This document shows positions 20,378-27,788 of a stretch of DNA of 64,000 nucleotides, piece after piece. The DNA is from Macrococcus armenti (lineage in GTDB: Bacteria; Bacillota; Bacilli; Staphylococcales; Staphylococcaceae): assembly GCF_020097135.1 (NCBI RefSeq), contig NZ_CP083608.1, positions 620,001 to 684,000 on the forward strand. Direction: 5' to 3'. The position numbers and the translations under genes are program-made. A model generated the notes under the pieces. The model did no database searches. It had not been told where the DNA came from and saw nothing but the letters and a program-made list of their open reading frames with translations. Numbering within the stretch: position 1 is the first letter of the stretch; each line of letters opens with the position of its first letter.

Positions 20378-21363
20378 AAGTAATAATGAAATATATTATT
20401 GTCGCAGTTGTACTCATGCTGTATTTAATGCATTTTTCATTTTTAGTCGGTGAGCCATTTGAATTTATCAATCCATTTGAATATTTCGCGCAAGATGAAC
20501 TCGTAACGCTTGAAAATTATATTTTTTTAATGTTGTATACGGCGATACCGATAATAAGTTACTTCATCGGACGAACGCAAATAACAAAGCGTACGCTTAT
20601 AATGATGTTAACGTTAGGGATAATCCTCCTGATCATATCACGCATGAGCATCGTACTCCTCATTGCACTTGGTATAATCGTTTTAAAAGCGATTGAAAAA
20701 ATTATTAAGTCTCACGCACAAATGCTCTATGCAACAATTAGTATGTTACTCATTACAACGCTTATATTTGTAATTGTTATGCCATCGCTAATTTTAAATG
20801 GTGCAGAAGAAACATTTCTTGATGTGAATGCATTTCAGTCTTATATCGGTACGTATAATGAATCGAACTTCATTCATATAACGAAACTGAATTTACAATT
20901 ATTCGTTCAGCATATCGGATTATATAGCGTATTATTATGTTTTATCGTAGTGCCTTCAATGTTACTGGGAAAAGTAAACTTGAAACAATTTAAGTTACCG
21001 CTTGCAATGATTTTCCTGACAATAGGGGTAGCTATAAAACTATTGATATTCATTGTGAACCATAACTGGACACAAAGTTTAATTATTATTAACGGATCAC
21101 TATTTATCGGACTTGGCATCGCGTTATTAATCGATAATGGAAAACGTTTAAAGGTGCAGGATATTGTTGTTACAACGCTATATATTGCAGTCTGTGAAGT
21201 AATACTTGTTATTACGTTTACTGGATATATCGGTATGTTCCCGGCAGAAAGTCTGAATATACTATTCAGTAAAAGTGTTGTCATTACAAGTATTATGAGT
21301 GTAATTTATGTGGTTTTGATGGTATTAATCAATAATAAATACAATAAATTCAAAAAAATCTGA
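20374..21363 (+). CDS. Multi-spanning membrane protein of unknown function
   Basis: I do not recognise this 329-residue protein. It has about nine hydrophobic segments, a short extracellular-looking loop around residues 35-55 (FEFINPFEYFAQDELV) and a lysine-rich C-terminus (NNKYNKFKKI). No catalytic motif is obvious. Its ATG overlaps the addA stop by four bases and a ribosome site (TTGAGGTATC) lies within addA, so it is translationally coupled to the recombination genes. Whether this reflects function or chance operon growth is unknown. The call as a real gene rests on length, start context and membrane-protein composition. Confidence 0.75.
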   Translation: MKVIMKYIIVAVVLMLYLMHFSFLVGEPFEFINPFEYFAQDELVTLENYIFLMLYTAIPIISYFIGRTQITKRTLIMMLTLGIILLIISRMSIVLLIALGIIVLKAIEKIIKSHAQMLYATISMLLITTLIFVIVMPSLILNGAEETFLDVNAFQSYIGTYNESNFIHITKLNLQLFVQHIGLYSVLLCFIVVPSMLLGKVNLKQFKLPLAMIFLTIGVAIKLLIFIVNHNWTQSLIIINGSLFIGLGIALLIDNGKRLKVQDIVVTTLYIAVCEVILVITFTGYIGMFPAESLNILFSKSVVITSIMSVIYVVLMVLINNKYNKFKKI

Positions 21364-21403
21364 TAAATAAGATGAAAACGATGAAACATTCACTTAAGTT
21401 CTG

Positions 21404-21409
21404 TATAAT
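21404..21409 (+). promoter_or_regulatory. Likely -10 element before the FAH-family gene
   Basis: TATAAT at 21404-21409 lies 29 nt before the start at 21439. No convincing -35 is seen at 16-18 nt. Confidence 0.35.
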
Positions 21410-21438
21410 GGAACAAAGTATAAGAAGGAGTGGAACTG

Positions 21439-22338
21439 ATGAAATTTTTATCATTTGAATATGATGGCAACAAAACGTACGGTGTCAAAGTAAAACGCGA
21501 AGATGCAGCTTGGGATTTAGTACGCGTCTTCGAAACGACTAAAACGAAAGATTATCCGAAAACATTACTGGAAGCATTACAGCAGAACAATACGCTCGAT
21601 TTTCAGGAGCTTGTGCGTGAAACAATTGAGAAACTTGAAGCAGAAAGTAATGCAGATGATTATAAAGTTGCATTTACAAATATGAAATTTTTACCACCAG
21701 TTGTCCCAACGAATAACGTTATCGCAATTGGACGTAATTATACAGATCACGCGAAAGAACTGAATAATGAAGTAGATGAATTATATGTGTTTACGAAAGC
21801 GCCATCGAGTTTAATTGGGGATAATGCAGAAATTCCTTCACATGAAGATGTAACGAATGCACTTGATTACGAAGGTGAGCTAGGAGTAGTAATTGGAAAG
21901 TATGGTCATAAGATTCCTAAAGCGCTGGCACTGGATTATGTATATGGTTATACAATTATTAACGATATTACTGCACGTGACTTACAGAAAGAACACGCAC
22001 AGGCATTCCTTTCAAAAAGTTTACTTGGCGCATGTCCAATGGGACCATATATCGTAACGAAAGATGAATTACCTACACCAGAAAATGCAAATATCGTTAC
22101 GAAAGTAAATGGTGAAATTCGTCAAGACGGCAATACGAAAGATATGGTAAAGAAAATTGATGACTTAATTGCAGAAATCTCTCAATATGTTGCATTACAT
22201 CCGGGAGATATTATCGCAACAGGCACACCAAGTGGCGTAGGAGCTGGAATGAACCCGCCGGTATATTTAAAGCGTGGCGATGAAGTAAAAGTCACAATTG
22301 ATGGTATCGGAACTTTAACGAATACAATCGGTGAGTAA
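21439..22338 (+). CDS. Fumarylacetoacetate hydrolase family protein
   Basis: A 299-residue FAH-superfamily protein; members hydrolyse or decarboxylate beta-diketo acids such as oxaloacetate or acylpyruvates in a metal-dependent way. The core [13 protein letters not shown], the metal-binding [11 protein letters not shown] (acidic triad) and the C-terminal TGTPSGVG are intact. A close homologue sits after addA in S. aureus (from memory), which supports vertical inheritance. The frame opens at GTG 21430, but AAGGAG at 21425-21430 fixes ATG 21439 ([10 protein letters not shown]). The true substrate is unknown; YisK-like oxaloacetate decarboxylase activity is one possibility. Confidence 0.88.
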   Translation: MKFLSFEYDGNKTYGVKVKREDAAWDLVRVFETTKTKDYPKTLLEALQQNNTLDFQELVRETIEKLEAESNADDYKVAFTNMKFLPPVVPTNNVIAIGRNYTDHAKELNNEVDELYVFTKAPSSLIGDNAEIPSHEDVTNALDYEGELGVVIGKYGHKIPKALALDYVYGYTIINDITARDLQKEHAQAFLSKSLLGACPMGPYIVTKDELPTPENANIVTKVNGEIRQDGNTKDMVKKIDDLIAEISQYVALHPGDIIATGTPSGVGAGMNPPVYLKRGDEVKVTIDGIGTLTNTIGE

Positions 22339-22420
22339 CTTAATTTTGTGCCGTTATTCTATTACAATATACATGTAATATGGTAAGATAATAACAGTAT
22401 GAAAAAAAGGAGTGAAAACA

Positions 22421-22804
22421 ATGACAACAGGTATGTTTCATTTACACATTTTAAGTTGGGTAGTATTAATTATTGTATTCTTTGCATCTTATTCTAATTT
22501 CTCTGATCGATTAGGACCAAGCAAATATTTCAAACCATTATTAATGGTACAGCGATTATTTGCATTGCTCGCAATTGTGAGTGGGGTATTTATTTTCTTT
22601 GATGTCGACCAAACAAGTCCGGCATTATATGGAATTAAGTTCTTGTCAGGAATTATTACAATTGGATTAATGGAAATGACGATTGCGAAGAAGAAAAAGA
22701 AAAAACCATCAAGAACATTCTTCTATCTTGCAGTTCTATTTATTGTAATTACAATTGCATTAGGTATACATCTACCATACGGTGTAATTCCAAAATTATT
22801 TTAA
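22421..22804 (+). CDS. YisL/UPF0344 family membrane protein
   Basis: A 127-residue protein with four hydrophobic helices and a central lysine run (AKKKKKKPSR), matching the YisL (DUF1516, UPF0344) family of Firmicute membrane proteins of unknown function. The ribosome site AAAAAGGAG precedes ATG 22421, which is preferred over an upstream in-frame ATG at 22412. It follows the FAH-family gene by 82 nt, with a possible weak promoter between, and a terminator follows at 22824. Confidence 0.85.
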   Translation: MTTGMFHLHILSWVVLIIVFFASYSNFSDRLGPSKYFKPLLMVQRLFALLAIVSGVFIFFDVDQTSPALYGIKFLSGIITIGLMEMTIAKKKKKKPSRTFFYLAVLFIVITIALGIHLPYGVIPKLF

Positions 22805-22823
22805 TCTTTCAAAATTAATTTAG

Positions 22824-22863
22824 CCGACTTTAGTTAAGTGAAACTTTCTAAAGTCGGTTTTTT
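22824..22863 (+). terminator. Terminator after the yisL-like gene
   Basis: CCGACTTTAG pairs with CTAAAGTCGG across a 14-nt loop, followed by TTTTTT. Confidence 0.85.
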
Positions 22864-22880
22864 GAATTTTTTATGAATTA

Positions 22881-22910
22881 TTACATAACGCTGTATTTAT
22901 TTAGTATAAT
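22881..22910 (+). promoter_or_regulatory. Promoter of the amylase-like gene
   Basis: TTACAT (22881-22886), an 18-nt spacer and TATAAT (22905-22910), about 30 nt before the ATG. Confidence 0.55.
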
Positions 22911-22940
22911 CAATGTAATAACTTAAGTGAGGGTATTTCA

Positions 22941-24338
22941 ATGAAGAAATTTGCAATGATGATTATTGTATTCCTATTAACATTAAGCGCATTACCAGCA
23001 CAGGCAGAGCGTAATGCACAAGATGAACTACGTATTTACAGTATACTTACTGACCGATTTATGAATGGTGATGAGCACAACAATAAAGATATTCATAATG
23101 AAAAGGAAAACAATTTACCATATGGTGGAGACTTTAAAGGGATTATCGACAAAATAGAGTACATTAAGAAAATGGGCTTTAACACAGTTCATGTTTCACC
23201 GGTATTTGAGCATGAGAAAAATGATTATATGGGCTATAAAGTATCAGACTATAAAACGATTTCTAAAAGATTTGGTGGAGAAAAAGAATTTAAACAGCTC
23301 GTATATCTCGCACATAAAAATGATTTAAAAGTAATTGTAGATATGCCTGCGGTTGCAACAGATGAATTTACGAAAGCATCGAATACGAAGATGAACAAAA
23401 TAGAGCAATCTTATTTTAAAGATACGCCGATCATTAATCTAACGAATGAAGCGAATATTAAACGTTATAAGCAGTATATGACAGATTTCGTAAACAAAAC
23501 GAAAGTCGATGGTTTATCGATGTATGTTATGCAGGATAACGTTGACCTATCAAAAGTATTCCCTGATAATGTAACGAAAATTGCAATAACAAATAGTGAT
23601 ACGAACGTTTTAGGTTATGATTATATTCAAAAAGGGACGACAGCAACACAGATTGCACAAGCATTTAAAAATGTAGACCAGGATATACCTGAACAATACA
23701 GCAAAAAAGAATTATTAGCATCTGACAATTACTTTATGCCGAGATTTACGAGTTATGCGGTTAAAGAAAATATGTTCCCGGGAACACGTATTAAGCAAAT
23801 GATGGCATATTTATTCGTTCAGAAACAACCGGTCAGCATGACATATGGTACTGAAATCGCGATGAACGGTGAGAAGTTACCTGATTTACATCAATTACTT
23901 GATTTCAGAACTGACCGAGAAGTTGTAGATTATTTAGGACAGACGAGTGAAGTACTGCAGAAATATAAAGAAATGTTCGATGGTACATCTAAAGTAATCT
24001 ATAACGAAAAAGGTGAACAAATTATATACTTTGATACCGATAAAGTAGATTTTGTATTCAATATGAATGATACGAGTAAATCAACGAATGTTACATTAAC
24101 TGAGAAGGACGTTCCAGGAGATAAAATGTTAAGTGGTTTACTCATCGGTGATAGAATTCACGTGAAGGACGGAAAGTTTAATTTAATAACGAACCGTGAA
24201 GAAACAGAATTATACGCAGTAATACCACCACGTGGATTGAATATGGGTTACGTTATTGCTTCGCTATTAACGATTGTTCTGTTTACAATTTTTATTATCG
24301 GCGCTGCAAGAAACAGAAGAAAAAATTTACAGAAATAA
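22941..24338 (+). CDS. Membrane-anchored alpha-amylase-like protein lacking catalytic residues
   Basis: A 465-residue exported protein with a signal peptide (about 1-22, ending AQA), a GH13 alpha-amylase-like barrel (INRMADRF-type start at IYSILTDRFMNGD) and a single C-terminal membrane helix (about 437-456) followed by RNRRKN. The usual catalytic signatures are degraded: the region normally GFRxDA reads GLSMYVMQ, so the nucleophile Asp is absent, and the acid Glu strand reads KIAITNSD. It is probably not a hydrolase; a glycan-binding or wall-associated scaffold is a guess. It has its own promoter and is followed by a bidirectional terminator. Confidence 0.85.
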   Translation: MKKFAMMIIVFLLTLSALPAQAERNAQDELRIYSILTDRFMNGDEHNNKDIHNEKENNLPYGGDFKGIIDKIEYIKKMGFNTVHVSPVFEHEKNDYMGYKVSDYKTISKRFGGEKEFKQLVYLAHKNDLKVIVDMPAVATDEFTKASNTKMNKIEQSYFKDTPIINLTNEANIKRYKQYMTDFVNKTKVDGLSMYVMQDNVDLSKVFPDNVTKIAITNSDTNVLGYDYIQKGTTATQIAQAFKNVDQDIPEQYSKKELLASDNYFMPRFTSYAVKENMFPGTRIKQMMAYLFVQKQPVSMTYGTEIAMNGEKLPDLHQLLDFRTDREVVDYLGQTSEVLQKYKEMFDGTSKVIYNEKGEQIIYFDTDKVDFVFNMNDTSKSTNVTLTEKDVPGDKMLSGLLIGDRIHVKDGKFNLITNREETELYAVIPPRGLNMGYVIASLLTIVLFTIFIIGAARNRRKNLQK

Positions 24339-24340
24339 TA

Positions 24341-24376
24341 AAGAAGACAACGCTATCGATTGCGTTGTCTTCTTTA
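24341..24376. terminator. Bidirectional terminator between the amylase-like gene and cdr
   Basis: AAGAAGACAACGC and GCGTTGTCTTCTT pair perfectly around an 8-nt loop, between convergent genes. Confidence 0.9.
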
Positions 24377-24378
24377 AT

Positions 24379-25698
24379 TTATTTCGCTTTATAGCCTATC
24401 ATATTCACAATATCTTTCGGACTTGAGTAATCCGGGTGATATGCAACTTCAATATCCGCTAAATCGTCGATCGTTAAGCCACCAATCATTGCGGTTGAAA
24501 TAATATCAATTCGCTTATCAACACCGTGCTGTCCTGATGCTGAAGCGGATAATATTTGTCTTGATTTGTTGTCATAATAAACGACAAGACTTAACTTACT
24601 ACTTCCTGGCATATAACCAGCTTTATGCTTTTGAGTTTGGGATACTTTTGTAACGTGATCCATTTTTTCAAGAATACTTTCCGGTAATCCGGTTGAAGCA
24701 TATGTAAAATTAAATAGTCTTAATATATTGCTACCGAGTAACCCTTTAAATGCTATTTTTTCTTTCTGTGTAATATTATGCGCAATAATAGAAGCAGCTC
24801 TATGTGTACCCCATGCAAGTGCGATTGTTGCAGGTTGATCGATATGGCGATAAAATGTTTCAATTGCATCTCCTAACGCATATATCGATTCATCACTCGT
24901 TTCGAAATACTTGTTCACTTTAATATAGCCTTTATCATTCAGTTGGATGGCTTCACCGATAAACTCACTGTTCGGTGTCAGTCCAAGTGCCGTTATGATC
25001 ATATCAAACTGCTTTGTTTCTCCCGACTTAAAAGTTATAGTTTTACCTTCGATTTGTTTTACTTCGTCATTCAGCATAAGGTGAACATCATTGTCCGTCA
25101 GCACATCTTTAACTGAGGCTGTAATCTCTTTACTCATATTTTTTAAGAAGTGTTCACTGCGATGTACGAGTGTAACGTTAAGTCCACGATGTTTTAAATT
25201 TTCAGCCATTTCTAAACTAATATATCCACCACCAATGACTAGTGCGTTTTTAACGTGATGTTCCTGGATATAGTTTTCGATATTATCTGTATCTTCAAGG
25301 TTATGAAGCTGTAATACGTGTTTATGTCCTTTATAAATATCAGGCACAATTTGTCGTGCACCAGGTGATAGGATTAAGTAATCGTATGTATCCGTCATAG
25401 ATGTGTTTGTTTGATGATTATAAATTTCTATCTTTTTTTCATCCGGTAATATTTTCGTTACTTCGTGATACGTATGAACATCAATATTACGTTTCGCTTT
25501 AAATTCATTTGGAGTCGTCATGACGATTTCATCGCGACTTTCAACTGTTTCTCCTAAATAATAAGGCAATCCGCAATTTGCGAAGCTCATATCTCGATGC
25601 TTTTCATAAACAGTAATTTCTGCATTTGAATCGAGTCTTCTAATTTGTGATGCGACAGTTGCACCACCTGCCACAGCACCTACGATTACGACTTTCAT
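24379..25698 (-). CDS. cdr: Coenzyme A disulfide reductase
   Basis: A 439-residue pyridine-nucleotide disulfide oxidoreductase that reduces CoA disulfide with NADPH. CoA is the main low-molecular-weight thiol alongside bacillithiol in these bacteria. The N-terminal FAD motif is GAVAGGATVAS, the single active cysteine is C42 in SFANCGLPYYLG, and the NAD(P) motif is VIGGGYISLEMAE. The C-terminal dimerisation domain ends MIGYKAK, as in S. aureus Cdr. It begins two bases after the HAD gene, whose stop lies inside its ribosome site (GGAGGTG), so the pair forms an operon. Confidence 0.93.
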   Translation of the reverse strand: MKVVIVGAVAGGATVASQIRRLDSNAEITVYEKHRDMSFANCGLPYYLGETVESRDEIVMTTPNEFKAKRNIDVHTYHEVTKILPDEKKIEIYNHQTNTSMTDTYDYLILSPGARQIVPDIYKGHKHVLQLHNLEDTDNIENYIQEHHVKNALVIGGGYISLEMAENLKHRGLNVTLVHRSEHFLKNMSKEITASVKDVLTDNDVHLMLNDEVKQIEGKTITFKSGETKQFDMIITALGLTPNSEFIGEAIQLNDKGYIKVNKYFETSDESIYALGDAIETFYRHIDQPATIALAWGTHRAASIIAHNITQKEKIAFKGLLGSNILRLFNFTYASTGLPESILEKMDHVTKVSQTQKHKAGYMPGSSKLSLVVYYDNKSRQILSASASGQHGVDKRIDIISTAMIGGLTIDDLADIEVAYHPDYSSPKDIVNMIGYKAK

Positions 25699-25700
25699 AC

Positions 25701-26513
25701 TTACACCTCCAGATTAAAGTATTGAATTAAATACTTAGCAATACCATCTTCATTGTTTGTATCTGTCACATGGTTTGCAATTGTTTTTAACTCATCGATG
25801 GCATTGCCCATTGCAACACCAGTACCTGCATAGCGAATCATTTCATTATCATTATCTTCATCACCGAATGCAATGACATTTTCCTGTTTAATGTTTAAGT
25901 ATTCGTGGCAAAGTTTAACTCCGACTGCTTTATTAATCCCTTTTTTTACGATTTCAATAACTGGGAATGGTGCACCCCAGCGTCGATGTTCAAGATGGTC
26001 AGCATAGATTTCATCAAAGTGTTTGTATATATTCGGAATTTCTTTTTCTTCTGCTTGTATCAGTATAGTTGTTGGGGGTTCCTGAATGCTGTCTAGTAAA
26101 TCTCCAATTTTAATGATAGGGTTGCCCATGCTGAAACCTTCAAATAAGTACTCGTCGTGATAATGTAAAAACACGCGGTCTTTAATTTCAGCGACAATGT
26201 TTTTTATATTAAGGTGAGGGATTTTTGCAAAAATATCACGTGACACATCTAAATCAAGCGTTTCATGAAACGTTTCGAAATTCATATCACACGGATGATG
26301 AACGAATGCACCATTGAAATTTACAATCGGTGTATCTAAATTGAGCGCGTTATAATAAATTTGACTTGCACGATACGGACGTCCTGTAGAAATAATAAAT
26401 TTATGCCCTTGTGCCTGTAATATTTCGATAACCTTTTTCGTCAAAGGTGTGATTTCCTGCTTGCTATTTAATAACGTCCCGTCAAGATCGAGACAGATTA
26501 AATGTTGTTCCAT
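25701..26513 (-). CDS. Cof-type HAD-IIB family phosphatase
   Basis: A 270-residue HAD hydrolase of the Cof/YkrA subfamily; such enzymes dephosphorylate small sugar or nucleotide phosphates. The nucleophile motif DLDGTL (Asp9, Asp11), the motif II ISTGRP, the conserved KG lysine in KKGINKAVGV and the motif FGDEDND are intact. AAAGGAG precedes the ATG. It is the first gene of an operon with cdr. Its substrate cannot be assigned from sequence. Confidence 0.88.
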   Translation of the reverse strand: MEQHLICLDLDGTLLNSKQEITPLTKKVIEILQAQGHKFIISTGRPYRASQIYYNALNLDTPIVNFNGAFVHHPCDMNFETFHETLDLDVSRDIFAKIPHLNIKNIVAEIKDRVFLHYHDEYLFEGFSMGNPIIKIGDLLDSIQEPPTTILIQAEEKEIPNIYKHFDEIYADHLEHRRWGAPFPVIEIVKKGINKAVGVKLCHEYLNIKQENVIAFGDEDNDNEMIRYAGTGVAMGNAIDELKTIANHVTDTNNEDGIAKYLIQYFNLEV

Positions 26514-26598
26514 TATATTACTCCTTTAGTTGTATTTCGTTTATATGTTTAATGATTTCTGATATAGTAAGTGTATAATAAACTTAGAGGTGATACAA

Positions 26599-26907
26599 AT
26601 GGAAGAAGCTATGAAAGATAGTATTATGGGTGCACTTGAGAACGTTATCGACCCTGAACTTGGAATAGATATCGTAAATTTAGGATTAGTGTATCATGTA
26701 GATATGGATGATGATGGTTTATGTACAGTAGAAATGACATTGACATCAATGGGTTGCCCGATGGGACCTCAAATTATTGATCAGGTGAAAACTGCATTAG
26801 GTGAATTACCTGAAATTAAAGAAACAGAAGTAAATATCGTATGGAATCCAGTATGGAATAAAGATATGATGAGCCGTTATGCGAAAATCGCATTAGGTGT
26901 CAGCTAA
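26599..26907 (+). CDS. MIP18/DUF59-family metal-sulfur cluster assembly protein
   Basis: A 102-residue SufT/PaaD-like protein, a family linked to maturation of iron-sulfur proteins (SufT assists Fe-S enzymes in S. aureus). The family signature DPELGIDIVNLGLVY, the TSMGCPMGPQI motif with its conserved Cys and the C-terminal NPVWNKDMMS are complete. AGAGGTGA supports ATG 26599 over the in-frame GTG at 26590. It stands alone, next to an Fnr-type Fe-S regulator on the other strand, a suggestive but unproven pairing. Confidence 0.9.
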   Translation: MEEAMKDSIMGALENVIDPELGIDIVNLGLVYHVDMDDDGLCTVEMTLTSMGCPMGPQIIDQVKTALGELPEIKETEVNIVWNPVWNKDMMSRYAKIALGVS

Positions 26908-26910
26908 TAG

Positions 26911-26946
26911 AAACGTCCGAACATAAAATTGTTCGGACGTTTGTTT
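26911..26946. terminator. Bidirectional terminator, DUF59 gene / fnr-like gene
   Basis: AAACGTCCGAACA and TGTTCGGACGTTT pair perfectly around TAAAAT, between convergent genes. Confidence 0.9.
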
Positions 26947-27640
26947 ATTCAATTCGGCATATATTGATCGGACAGTGCTCACAGTTTATTTTATCTTTTA
27001 AATATTGAATATCTTTTATGATGATTTTCTTACCGTTCGTTTCTATTATATTCTTTTGTTTGAGTTCGCTAATAATACGGTTTACACCTTCACGCGTAGT
27101 GCCACCGAAATTCGCAAGTTCATTATTTGTAAGATCGATATTAAGTTTTATGCCTTCATCTGTTTGAACACCGTATGTATTCGTTAAGCGGATAAGCGTT
27201 GAGTATACAGCACCTTTTTTCCCTAAAGTATATAAGTCGCGTAATTTATATTCCTGCTTTTCGTTTTCGTTCTGAATGAAGAGCAGCCACTCATAGTTCA
27301 ATACTTCATCATTTAGTATCGCACTTTCAAATGTTGCGATATCCAGCTTATAAACAGTCGTTCTGCTTTTTGTTTTAGCAAATAATGCGTGATATTTCGT
27401 ACCACAAAACAGCGTGTTCACCCCGAATATGTTACGGCGCCCTAGCAGTTTTAAATTAAATTCCTTGCCATCTTCAAGTACGCGGTGTATTACAACATTT
27501 CCGCTTCCGATTACATATATTGAGTCAATTGGATCTTCTGCCTGAAAGATATACTGATTCGCATCGAACGTTTCTATCTTTCCTTCTTCCATTATAAAAT
27601 TGACGATACTAGTTGCTTCATGAAATGCAGATTGAACCAT
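26945..27640 (-). CDS. fnr: Fnr-type [4Fe-4S] oxygen-sensing Crp/Fnr regulator
   Basis: A 231-residue Crp/Fnr-family regulator with an N-terminal cyclic-nucleotide-like beta barrel and a C-terminal winged helix (recognition region FGGTTREGVNRIISELKQK). It ends CEHCPINIC, i.e. CX2CX4C at C220, C223 and C228. This is the spacing of the three C-terminal cluster cysteines of B. subtilis Fnr, whose fourth ligand, an Asp in RDLLLHGKKGALYSTLIRL, corresponds to the Asp (about 135) in RDLYTLGKKGAVYSTLIRL here. It should bind TGTGA-N6-TCACA sites and act under low oxygen. AAGGTGAG supports ATG 27640. ArcR of S. aureus lacks these cysteines. Confidence 0.85.
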   Translation of the reverse strand: MVQSAFHEATSIVNFIMEEGKIETFDANQYIFQAEDPIDSIYVIGSGNVVIHRVLEDGKEFNLKLLGRRNIFGVNTLFCGTKYHALFAKTKSRTTVYKLDIATFESAILNDEVLNYEWLLFIQNENEKQEYKLRDLYTLGKKGAVYSTLIRLTNTYGVQTDEGIKLNIDLTNNELANFGGTTREGVNRIISELKQKNIIETNGKKIIIKDIQYLKDKINCEHCPINICRIE

Positions 27641-27676
27641 TTTACTCACCTTCAGTCGTTACGTAGTTTTATATAT

Positions 27677-27685
27677 ATTATAACA
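27677..27685 (-). promoter_or_regulatory. Extended -10 promoter of the fnr-like gene
   Basis: The minus strand reads TGTTATAAT, an extended -10 (TG-N-TATAAT), about 35 nt before the start. No good -35 is visible, and no clear Fnr box for autoregulation was seen. Confidence 0.5.
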
Positions 27686-27720
27686 TAAGAAATTTTTAAG
27701 AATGTTAAGATTCGTTATAT

Positions 27721-27749
27721 TTGTATTATGACGTCATTCGATTTATAAT
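27721..27749 (+). promoter_or_regulatory. Sigma-A promoter of clpB
   Basis: TTGTAT (27721-27726), a 17-nt spacer and TATAAT (27744-27749). The palindrome TGACGTCA lies in the spacer. No CIRCE element was found. Confidence 0.75.
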
Positions 27750-27757
27750 TAAACTAT

Positions 27758-27774
27758 AGTCAAAGAAGGTCAAA
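27758..27774 (+). promoter_or_regulatory. CtsR operator before clpB
   Basis: AGTCAAA-GAA-GGTCAAA is a direct heptad repeat with 3-nt spacing, a full match to the CtsR heat-shock operator. It starts 8 nt after the -10 and so covers the transcription start, a repressing position. Confidence 0.9.
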
Positions 27775-27788
27775 CAGAGGTGAGTAAA

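Noticed and set aside
21373-21386. cre-like TGAAAACGATGAAA before the FAH-family gene
   Set aside because: Only 12 of 14 positions match, the right half is not a dyad with the left, and there is no metabolic reason to prefer it.
27650-27788. HrcA CIRCE element at clpB
   Set aside because: No TTAGCACTC-N9-GAGTGCTAA was seen; the TGACGTCA palindrome in the promoter spacer is unrelated. Only the CtsR box is supported.
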